Assembly (NCBI GenBank): GCA_045538935.1
Contig: JAZQEI010000027.1
Coordinates: forward strand, 62,001-126,000
From: RGIG3013 sp045538935
GTDB lineage: Bacteria; Bacillota; Clostridia; Oscillospirales; Acutalibacteraceae
Length of the DNA stretch: 64,000 bases
Direction: 5' to 3'
The translations under genes were made by a program, and so were the position numbers. The notes below the pieces were generated by a model that searched no databases, was not told the DNA's origin, and saw only the letters and a program-made list of their open reading frames with translations. This document shows positions 54,026 through 61,670 of the stretch, piece after piece; position 1 is the stretch's first letter; the number at the start of each line of letters is the position of its first letter.

Positions 54026-54054
54026 ATTTTAACAACTAAACATTGTTTTGTCAA
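54026..54054 (-). promoter_or_regulatory. Promoter of the infC-rpmI-rplT operon
   Basis: TTGACA (54049-54054), 17 bp, TAAAAT (54026-54031) on the minus strand, starting nine nt after the stop codon of the upstream carboxypeptidase gene. Confidence 0.8.
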
Positions 54055-54062
54055 TACTTTTT

Positions 54063-54851
54063 TTATTTTTTAAGATATTCTACATATTCTTCTAAGCACA
54101 TGCCTAGCTCATTCATTTGTTTAGCGGCATCTACACCTACATAACGGTAATGCCAAGGCTCGTAAATAATGCCTGTAACTTCTTCTTTTGCTTTTGGATA
54201 TCTTAAAACGAAGCCGTACTTTTCAGCATTTTTCTCAAGCCATCTATATTCTTTGGTTTCATCAAAGTTTTGCTCAACCGAATTTATATCAATAGCAAGT
54301 CCTAAATTGTGTTCACTGGTTCCGGGTATTGCAACAACGGTAGCGGCTTGTGTTTCTGCTTCCTGTTTGCCATAACCCTTGTCAACATAATAATTAACCT
54401 TATTTTGATAAAGAGTGGTTTGTCTTGCAACTGTGCGGTAAGATGAAATTACACTTAACTGTATACCGTCTTGTTTAGCCGCGGCAAACATAGCATGCAA
54501 ACTTTCTATTGCCCGCGAATCAAATTTCATTGAGTCATAGGCCGCAAACTCGTCTTTAATAGTAGCAGTTTTTACGCTAAAATCTTCATCTAATTTGTTT
54601 TTAGAATTAACAAGTCTAAGTTCCCAAGAATTAACATCGATTTTAGTGTTAGATTCCGATGTTTGCGCATCAGATTCAATAGAAGATACTTCTTCTTGCT
54701 TTTGGGACGATGTAGAAATTACCGACGATGATATTATATCATCATTCTTTCTTGGCTCCGCTAATACCATAACCAACAATACACCAAGAACAATAAAAAC
54801 AATTGCTAAAAAAACTAAAACTATATTACTAAATGTTTTTTGATTAGCCAT
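54063..54851 (-). CDS. D-alanyl-D-alanine carboxypeptidase, VanY/M15B family
   Basis: The 262-residue protein has an N-terminal membrane helix (about 8-30), a Ser-rich linker and an extracellular M15B domain. Zinc and catalytic elements are SSYRT, GTSEHNLGLAIDI (His and Asp ligands) and EPWHYRYVG (catalytic Glu and the second His). It trims the terminal D-Ala from peptidoglycan peptides. VanY is linked to vancomycin resistance when accompanied by vanA/B-type genes; none are here, so a housekeeping role is likelier. ATG 54851 with GGGGAA upstream. Confidence 0.92.
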   Translation of the reverse strand: MANQKTFSNIVLVFLAIVFIVLGVLLVMVLAEPRKNDDIISSSVISTSSQKQEEVSSIESDAQTSESNTKIDVNSWELRLVNSKNKLDEDFSVKTATIKDEFAAYDSMKFDSRAIESLHAMFAAAKQDGIQLSVISSYRTVARQTTLYQNKVNYYVDKGYGKQEAETQAATVVAIPGTSEHNLGLAIDINSVEQNFDETKEYRWLEKNAEKYGFVLRYPKAKEEVTGIIYEPWHYRYVGVDAAKQMNELGMCLEEYVEYLKK

Positions 54852-54924
54852 TAATATTCCCCTTATTTTTATTTTTTATGATAATATTATACATTTCTTT
54901 TGCCACAAAGTAAATAAAAAATTA

Positions 54925-54952
54925 AAAAAGGCTCACAATTGTGAGCCTTTTT
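54925..54952 (-). terminator. Terminator after serA
   Basis: Hairpin AAAAAGGCTCACAA / TTGTGAGCCTTTTT. The palindrome is symmetric and flanked by A and T runs, so it could end transcription in either direction. It lies just after the serA stop. Confidence 0.88.
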
Positions 54953-54955
54953 GTC

Positions 54956-56119
54956 TTATATAATTCTTACTCTTATAACCCCATCAATACCCTCTATTGT
55001 GTTCTTAATGGTGGCATCATCACCGTCATCAATATCAAGCATGGTATAAGCGTAATCGCCTCTAGATTTATTAAGAAGATTTTCTATATTTATTGCTCCA
55101 CCCGAAACTGCTGAAGTAATGCTTGTGAGCATATTGGGTATATTCTTATGAATAACACATATACGTTTTTCACCGCTTCTGGGCATAGAAATCTCGGGAA
55201 GATTTACAGAGTTTACGATATTACCGTTTTCAAGATAATCTATGAGTTCTTTAGCAGCCATCTTTGCGCAGTTGTCTTCAGATTCAGGAGTAGATGCGCC
55301 AAGGTGAGGAATGCTTATAACGCCGTCAACGCCAATAAGCTCATCACTTGGGAAATCGGTAACATAAGAAGCCACTTTTCCGCTTTCTAATGCAGCTATC
55401 ATGTCGTTAGAATCAACAAGCTCGCCTCTTGCAAAGTTTAAGATTCTTACAGAATCTTTCATTTGAGCAATAGCATCAGCATTTATAAATCCCTTAGTAT
55501 CTTTGTTTAGAGGAACGTGTAATGTAATATAATCGCAGTTCTCAAAAATTTCCTTTAAATCGTAAGCGTGAATTGCATTATATGTTAAATTCCAAGCGTG
55601 GTTAACTGATAAGAACGGGTCATAACCATAAACTTGCATGCCCAAATGATTTGCAGCGTTTGCAACCAAAACACCAATAGCGCCAAGACCAATTACGCCA
55701 ATTTTCTTGCCCGAAATTTCAGGTCCTGCAAAAGCGCTCTTGCCTTTTTCAACCATTTTACCTACTTCTGCACCATTGCCCTTTAAGGTCTTTGCCCACT
55801 CTATAGCGGGAATTACCTTTCTAGAGCCAATAAGTAAGCCTGCAATAACTAATTCTTTAACGGCATTAGCATTTGCACCTGGAGTATTAAATACAACTAT
55901 ACCGTTTTCAGAACAACGGTCGATAGGTATATTATTTGTGCCTGCACCTGCACGTGCAATAGCCAAAAGCTCTTTGGCAAACTCTACGTCGTGTAATGCA
56001 GCAGAACGAACAATAGCAGCATCAGGAGTTGCACAGTCGTCAGATATTGCATACTTGGTTTTATCAAAAATATCGGTGCCACATTTTGCAATTTTATTAT
56101 AAGTTTTTATATTGTACAT
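54956..56119 (-). CDS. serA: D-3-phosphoglycerate dehydrogenase
   Basis: SerA makes 3-phosphohydroxypyruvate from 3-phosphoglycerate, the first step of serine synthesis. The 387-residue protein has the NAD-binding motif GVIGLGAIGVLVAN, catalytic arginine in NFARGELVD and histidine in SIPHLGASTPE, and a C-terminal ACT domain (about 315-387) that usually gives serine feedback. It follows serC by five nt, so both are made together. Confidence 0.95.
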   Translation of the reverse strand: MYNIKTYNKIAKCGTDIFDKTKYAISDDCATPDAAIVRSAALHDVEFAKELLAIARAGAGTNNIPIDRCSENGIVVFNTPGANANAVKELVIAGLLIGSRKVIPAIEWAKTLKGNGAEVGKMVEKGKSAFAGPEISGKKIGVIGLGAIGVLVANAANHLGMQVYGYDPFLSVNHAWNLTYNAIHAYDLKEIFENCDYITLHVPLNKDTKGFINADAIAQMKDSVRILNFARGELVDSNDMIAALESGKVASYVTDFPSDELIGVDGVISIPHLGASTPESEDNCAKMAAKELIDYLENGNIVNSVNLPEISMPRSGEKRICVIHKNIPNMLTSITSAVSGGAINIENLLNKSRGDYAYTMLDIDDGDDATIKNTIEGIDGVIRVRII

Positions 56120-56124
56120 AATAA

Positions 56125-57210
56125 TTAACCATTTTCCTTTTCAAATTTTTCCATAAACTTAACTAAAGCTTCTACACCTTCATATGGCATAGCATTGTAT
56201 ATAGATGCACGCATACCGCCAACCGAACGGTGACCCTTAAGGTTTACAAAACCTGCAGCCTTTGCCTCGCTAACGAACTTAGCATCTAAATCAGCATCAC
56301 CAGTTACAAAGCATACGTTCATAATAGAACGATCCTCTTTTTCTACGGTACCCTTAAATAGCTTGCTGGAATCAATATAATCGTAAAGAAGCTTTGCTTT
56401 CTTTTCGTTTAATTCCTTCATTTTATCAAGACCACCAATGTTTTCTTTGATCCACTTAAATACCAAACCTGCAACATAAATTGTGTAGCAAGGAGGTGTA
56501 TTGAACATTGAATCGTTATCAGCGTGAGTCTTATAGTCAAACATTGTAGGAGTAATATCCATAGCATTGCCAATAAGATCCTTACGAATAATAACAATGG
56601 TTAAACCGGCTGGTGCAACGTTCTTTTGTGCGCCTGCATAAAGAATACCAAACTTAGAAACGTCGATAGGTTCAGATAAAATGCAGCTGGAAATATCGGC
56701 AACAAGGGTTACATCTCCTGTATCGGGTAAAGTGTGGAACTTTGTACCATAGATTGTATTATTCATACAAATATGTACATAGTCTGCATCTTTATCAAAA
56801 TCTTCTTTAGTTGTTTTAGGAATGTAAGCATAAGTTTTATCTGCAGAAGATGCAACAACCCTAGCATTACCATAACGTGCAGCTTCCTTATATGCCTTAT
56901 TTGCCCACTGACCTGTAACAATAAAATCGGCCTTTCCGTTTTTTGTCATAAGGTTCATAGGAACCATTGCGAACTGCGAAGAAGCACCGCCTTGTAAGAA
57001 TAATACCTCATAATCATCAGGTATATTCATAATATCTCTTAAATCTTGCTTTGCAGCGTTAATGATTGCCTCATACTCTTTTGAACGGTGTGACATTTCC
57101 ATAACAGATTGACCAGTTGTTCCATATTCACACATCTGCTCTGCTGCTGTTTTTAAAACATCTAACGGAAGCATAGACGGACCTGCACTAAAATTATAAA
57201 CTCTTGCCAT
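56125..57210 (-). CDS. serC: Phosphoserine aminotransferase
   Basis: SerC converts phosphohydroxypyruvate to phosphoserine. The 361-residue PLP enzyme has SAGPSMLPLDVL at the start, GGASSQF, and PLP lysine K196 in AGAQKNVAPAGL. ATG 57210 has GGTGAT upstream. It leads the serC-serA pair. A serB phosphatase is not in the window. Confidence 0.96.
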   Translation of the reverse strand: MARVYNFSAGPSMLPLDVLKTAAEQMCEYGTTGQSVMEMSHRSKEYEAIINAAKQDLRDIMNIPDDYEVLFLQGGASSQFAMVPMNLMTKNGKADFIVTGQWANKAYKEAARYGNARVVASSADKTYAYIPKTTKEDFDKDADYVHICMNNTIYGTKFHTLPDTGDVTLVADISSCILSEPIDVSKFGILYAGAQKNVAPAGLTIVIIRKDLIGNAMDITPTMFDYKTHADNDSMFNTPPCYTIYVAGLVFKWIKENIGGLDKMKELNEKKAKLLYDYIDSSKLFKGTVEKEDRSIMNVCFVTGDADLDAKFVSEAKAAGFVNLKGHRSVGGMRASIYNAMPYEGVEALVKFMEKFEKENG

Positions 57211-57271
57211 AATAATCACCATTTCTTTCTGTAGCAAATCTTATTTGCAACTTTTTAAATTATTACATTAT

Positions 57272-57299
57272 ATTATATGTAAAATTTTTTGTTTGTCAA
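57272..57299 (-). promoter_or_regulatory. Promoter of serC-serA
   Basis: TTGACA (57294-57299), 16 bp, TATAAT (57272-57277) on the minus strand, about 60 nt before the serC ATG. Confidence 0.8.
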
Positions 57300-57420
57300 T
57301 AGGTTTGTTAAAAATTTGTCAATGTTTTTTGAAAGATATCTAGAAGTTTGTTATTTTTTTAACAAAACAAGTTTGCTATGCTTCCTCACTGTACAAATAT
57401 ATGCTTGAATATACAAAATT

Positions 57421-57443
57421 AAAGCACCCCAAAGGAGTGCTTT
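57421..57443 (-). terminator. Terminator after the GH-like lipoprotein gene
   Basis: On the minus strand AAAGCACTCC and GGGGTGCTTT pair (ten pairs, one G-U) around a TTT loop, then AATTTTG. It ends the carbohydrate module 23 nt after the stop at 57467. Confidence 0.8.
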
Positions 57444-57466
57444 AATAATGTTTTAATTAAGCTTTA

Positions 57467-60175
57467 TTATGCCTTAACACCCTTAATGAAGTATACTTCA
57501 CCGGTAATCGGAATAACAACATTTCCGTCAGCATCTGCTTTGTAAACGGTATCTCTGCCATTACAGTCAGTAACAATTACTTCGCTTCCCTCTGCCTCAA
57601 AAGTTTGGTTTTCAGGTGAGAAGCCAAAATGATTCTGCCAAGGCATTATTGGATCACGGTTTGTACGAGACTCTGTATAAACCAACTCTTTTCTACTCCA
57701 ACAAACAATAACCTTACCGTACACTTCGGTATCTACTACAAATGCACGTAAAGTATCTGTAGAATATTTGCTAGATTCTGCAATACTCTTCATACTTTCA
57801 AGCTGACGTGTGCAAACCGCAAACATAGCAGCACCTGGTTTTGGTAAAATTCTGCCAAAGTAATCTTTGGCATAGAACTGACCAAATTGCCATTCTTGGT
57901 CATTGTTATCAAGGCCAAAGCCTGAGTTAGAGAAGTCTAACGCACCGTATAATCCAACATAATCAGCACCATAGTAAGCACCTATTACTAATGTACGAAC
58001 ATTATAGTCGCCACCAAGTCTTGGTGTACAAGAGCTCTTGGAAGCAGGTGTAGTTGAATAACCTGTTTCGTCTATAACATAGGGTTTTGCACCATATTTC
58101 TTAAACGCGTCAATAGTTCTTATACATCCGCCTTCCATAGACCAAGAATAAGGAATATATGATGGATGGTCGGGCGAATACGGAATACCGTAGGTGTGGA
58201 GTGATATGCCTTCTAACTTATCCCACATACCGCGAGCATAAAGCTCATCGTACCATTCCATTTGTCCGGCAGAAACACCACCAATATAATGGTTTACATT
58301 ATATTTATCGGTTATAGCTTCTGCAGGACTAAAGAATCTGGCAATATAGGCATCCATACATTCTTGTATGGTCGTACCACTACCGTTAAACGTAGCCAAA
58401 TTCTGTTCATTACCTGCAATGAAATTTTTAGTATATGGGAGCATGTTTTTAACTGTGGATTCTTCGGTAGCACCCTGTGAGTAATTTCTTATTCCAGCTT
58501 GCTTTAACTTTTCAAGATAATATATGCTTCTGTCATAATATCTTTCATGGAAATTAGTAAACGCACCTCTAGTAGCAGCTACACCGATTTTGGTCATAAT
58601 ATCGTAGCTGTTTTCATAAGTTAGAAACGCTTCTTCAGGGTGTTGGTTAGGACCTTCTATGCCGCCCTCGGTTAAGAACTGGACTATACCGAACGGCGAT
58701 GTTTTGTTGTATTTATACTCATAGTTATCGAGTAATACAAACGTATAGTGTTCACGATACGTGTAGTTTTTAGACACTACCATAAAGTTAAGGTAGTACA
58801 TACCGTAACCCGATTTATCGGCCGAAACACTAATTGTTCTGTTTGCTTCGCTTCCCTTAAATACAGTACTGTTAAGGAATATTCCTGCATCTACAATATT
58901 GCCGTAGTAATCACGAATATCGTAACGTGCACTGAATTCGAGATCATAATCAACAAGGTTTGTAACGTTAAGATTTAATTCCACCTTATCGTTTACAAAC
59001 AGAGTATTGTTAGTATTAGCAGTGTTTTCGGTAATAGGTGCAATACCAGCCGCAAATTCGGAATGGTCGCCATGGAACAATGCTAAATAGTCAGACGATT
59101 TTTCACCCTTATCATGTCTTGCCAATACTAGGTCATATGAAACCAATGTATCAATAGTGTTAGCATCAGTTGCGTCACCACTTTCGTCAAAATAAAGCGG
59201 TAGGTTTGCATCCGGATAACGAACAAAATAGTCAAAGATTTCATCTGGGATAAGTCCTCTGCGGAATGTATAAACAGTATGAAGATCATCTAATATACAT
59301 TTATTAACCCAACTCTCGGTAACCTTGTACGGAAAATCGCCGTCTTCACCATAGTACCAATCGTAGTTAATATTTTTAATACTCTCGCGCATACCACTTT
59401 TGAAGTTGCGAGTAAGGATTGAAGCGCTACCAGAAATTAAAGTATCACTAGCTAATGCAGCACGAGCCGCAACAGAAATTGATTCTTCAAAGAAAATATA
59501 TGTTGTTTCTAAAATAGCATCATTAGCCTCTGCACCTGTTGCATTGTATCTAACAATTAAAGCACTATGATTCTTTAAAGTTAAACGTTGGAAACTTTTT
59601 ACAGATGTAGCAAGAGCAAGGGTTTGATTATTTACACCTCTTAGCATGAATGAACCGCCACCGGTTAAAACATCAAAGTATTTGCCCTCTGCATCTTTAT
59701 ATGCTATTATTTCGCTTCCTGTTGCCGTAATACCGTATGCATACCAATCATTTTCAAATAAATATTGGAATGTTTCTTTTTCGATTAACGGCGAGTCGTT
59801 GTAGTTATAATCTTCACTTAAATTTGTGCTGTCTTCTTCTGTTTCACCATCAACATCAGGCACCCAAACCTTATCATAAAGACCGCTTGCTTCTTTTTCA
59901 GCATCGGTCATATTATCATCAGGCTTTGGTGCATTTTCGGAAGAATTATTGTTAAATTCGTCTTCTGTTTTATCGGTTCCGCTTCCTACCGGAAGAGAAC
60001 TTGATGAAGAATACGAACTATTAGAAAAATCTTCTGAAGAAACATTTTGTGAATTAGATGTTGTTACATTTGATGAAGAACCACTTTGTGTTGTGCCCGT
60101 AGGCTGACAAGCAGACAGACAAGCAACCACCATAAGCACTGCAAGGAAGATAGAAAAAATTCTTTTTAAATTCAT
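57467..60175 (-). CDS. Lipoprotein with glycoside-hydrolase-like (clan GH-A) domain
   Basis: The 902-residue protein has a lipoprotein signal ending LSAC (lipid-bearing cysteine about residue 23), a Ser/Asn/Asp-rich linker to about residue 130, a beta-rich region, and from about residue 510 a TIM-barrel-like domain. Two glutamates sit in the places expected for clan GH-A: E590 in AGNEQN (acid/base) and E703 in VIDETGYST (nucleophile), with HTYGIPY between. I cannot name the GH family or the substrate. It follows the solute-binding protein gene, suggesting it trims a polysaccharide at the cell surface. Confidence 0.8.
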   Translation of the reverse strand: MNLKRIFSIFLAVLMVVACLSACQPTGTTQSGSSSNVTTSNSQNVSSEDFSNSSYSSSSSLPVGSGTDKTEDEFNNNSSENAPKPDDNMTDAEKEASGLYDKVWVPDVDGETEEDSTNLSEDYNYNDSPLIEKETFQYLFENDWYAYGITATGSEIIAYKDAEGKYFDVLTGGGSFMLRGVNNQTLALATSVKSFQRLTLKNHSALIVRYNATGAEANDAILETTYIFFEESISVAARAALASDTLISGSASILTRNFKSGMRESIKNINYDWYYGEDGDFPYKVTESWVNKCILDDLHTVYTFRRGLIPDEIFDYFVRYPDANLPLYFDESGDATDANTIDTLVSYDLVLARHDKGEKSSDYLALFHGDHSEFAAGIAPITENTANTNNTLFVNDKVELNLNVTNLVDYDLEFSARYDIRDYYGNIVDAGIFLNSTVFKGSEANRTISVSADKSGYGMYYLNFMVVSKNYTYREHYTFVLLDNYEYKYNKTSPFGIVQFLTEGGIEGPNQHPEEAFLTYENSYDIMTKIGVAATRGAFTNFHERYYDRSIYYLEKLKQAGIRNYSQGATEESTVKNMLPYTKNFIAGNEQNLATFNGSGTTIQECMDAYIARFFSPAEAITDKYNVNHYIGGVSAGQMEWYDELYARGMWDKLEGISLHTYGIPYSPDHPSYIPYSWSMEGGCIRTIDAFKKYGAKPYVIDETGYSTTPASKSSCTPRLGGDYNVRTLVIGAYYGADYVGLYGALDFSNSGFGLDNNDQEWQFGQFYAKDYFGRILPKPGAAMFAVCTRQLESMKSIAESSKYSTDTLRAFVVDTEVYGKVIVCWSRKELVYTESRTNRDPIMPWQNHFGFSPENQTFEAEGSEVIVTDCNGRDTVYKADADGNVVIPITGEVYFIKGVKA

Positions 60176-60195
60176 ATATCATCATCCCTTCTTAG

Positions 60196-60223
60196 TGCAC
60201 AGTGGGAAGATTCCCACTGTGCA
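60196..60223 (-). other. Stem-loop after the solute-binding protein gene
   Basis: A perfect 13-bp inverted repeat TGCACAGTGGGAA / TTCCCACTGTGCA with a two-base centre lies between the solute-binding gene and the GH-like gene. No U-run follows. Such hairpins after binding-protein genes often stabilise the upstream mRNA, giving more binding protein than the next product. Confidence 0.75.
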
Positions 60224-60234
60224 AAAGTGCTTAA

Positions 60235-61653
60235 TTATTCAAATGTATCGTAAAGATCCCAAACTTCGTCAATAGATGCCTGGCTAGCGTCTTTAACAGA
60301 GTCTACATATGTACGAGGCGATGTGTTAGACTTAATGCCCATATCAGACCACCATACATTTCTCCAATACCAATCAAAGAAACCAATCATTTCAATGCTT
60401 GCCATTGCGCGCTGTGTGCAGTCAACCATAACCTTTAAAGAGGTTTCGTCAGGACAATATGCTTCGCAACGTTCCTCTAATGTGGGCATCCAAGGTGCGG
60501 TTTGGAACCAGTCTTGCATAATAGCTGCACAAGCATCAGCATTAATTGCAAGGTTGGTAACACCAACTAAGTTGCTTTCATAACCTGTGTAGTTGTAGTC
60601 TTTAGTGTTAGGACCTATTGGTAAATATGTATAACCTATTTTATCCCCCATGGAATCGGCATAAGTTTTTAGTCCATACCAAGACATACCTGTCATAGCG
60701 ATTTGTCCGTTTTCAAACTTAGCATCGCCAGATGTGGGGCAAACCTTATCATCATTATAAAGCTTACGAGAAAATTCCATTGCCTCTAATGCATGAGGAG
60801 TATCAAGACCAAATACCTCTTTGCCGTCTTTATAGTAAGAAGATCCACCACCGTTACTTCTTATTAAGCTCGAAGTTATAGGACTACCTAATCCGTAATA
60901 CTGAACACCGTTTTCCTCACGAGTACAGTCAATTGCAAGTTTACGGAAAGTTTCCCAATTCCAATTACCTTGCGCTACATAGTCATAAGGATTCTTTAAG
61001 CCAAATTTAGCAAAGATTTCTTTATTGAACATTAATCCGTTACCTGCAAGAGATATTGCATTGTTTGCAGGTAAAGCAAAGTAATGTTTACCTTTTAATT
61101 CGGTTGCTCTGAATACATCATATACCCAGCAGTTGTTGTTGAAATCTATTCTTCCGTCTAACTGAGATAAAAAGCCGCGTAATGCACTCTGCGGATAATA
61201 CTGGTTAGATGCCATGTAAGTAATATCGGAAAATCTGTTACCAGCCATTGTAGCGGTTGACCAGTCACTGAATAATTTTAGGGATTCATCTGAGTTTTTA
61301 AATGTAATTTTGCAGTTATATTTTTTCTCAATCTCTGCAATACGCTTAGTCATTTCTTTATAGGTAGCATCTGTTTGTTGAGGTTCAAAACCGGTACCCC
61401 AACCTGCTAATATTACAGATTTACCCTTTAAGTCGTACTTTCCGGGTGTGTTCGTTGTTTGACCGGGGTTGCTGGTTTGTGTGTTAGTTTGGGTAGAAGT
61501 TTCATTCTGATTATTATCGGTACCCGAAACAGTAATAATTTCTTCTTCCCAATACTCGCTTGTTGTAGTACCGGCTGTACATCCAGTTAAGGAAACTACT
61601 AAAGCAAGTGCCATGAACAATGCAATAGCGCGTAATAATTTAGATGTTCTCAT
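60235..61653 (-). CDS. ABC transporter solute-binding lipoprotein (carbohydrate type)
   Basis: This 472-residue lipoprotein (LTGC box, cysteine at about residue 25) has a Thr/Asn/Gln-rich linker to about residue 75 and a family 1 extracellular solute-binding fold (AEIEKKYNCKITF, GNGLMFNKEIFAKFGL, NGQIAMTGMSWYGL). It should capture a sugar or oligosaccharide and pass it to an ABC permease. No permease genes are in the window. ATG 61653 with AAGGAG upstream. It is 17 nt after the repeat protein gene. Confidence 0.88.
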   Translation of the reverse strand: MRTSKLLRAIALFMALALVVSLTGCTAGTTTSEYWEEEIITVSGTDNNQNETSTQTNTQTSNPGQTTNTPGKYDLKGKSVILAGWGTGFEPQQTDATYKEMTKRIAEIEKKYNCKITFKNSDESLKLFSDWSTATMAGNRFSDITYMASNQYYPQSALRGFLSQLDGRIDFNNNCWVYDVFRATELKGKHYFALPANNAISLAGNGLMFNKEIFAKFGLKNPYDYVAQGNWNWETFRKLAIDCTREENGVQYYGLGSPITSSLIRSNGGGSSYYKDGKEVFGLDTPHALEAMEFSRKLYNDDKVCPTSGDAKFENGQIAMTGMSWYGLKTYADSMGDKIGYTYLPIGPNTKDYNYTGYESNLVGVTNLAINADACAAIMQDWFQTAPWMPTLEERCEAYCPDETSLKVMVDCTQRAMASIEMIGFFDWYWRNVWWSDMGIKSNTSPRTYVDSVKDASQASIDEVWDLYDTFE

Positions 61654-61670
61654 AATTTTACTCCTTATTA

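Noticed and set aside
54063..54851. Vancomycin resistance determinant
   Set aside because: A VanY-type carboxypeptidase alone is not a resistance locus; no vanH, ligase, vanX or vanRS is adjacent.
57238..57420. Riboswitch or T-box upstream of serC
   Set aside because: The leader is about 60 nt after the promoter and shows no stem-loop series, specifier loop or terminator.
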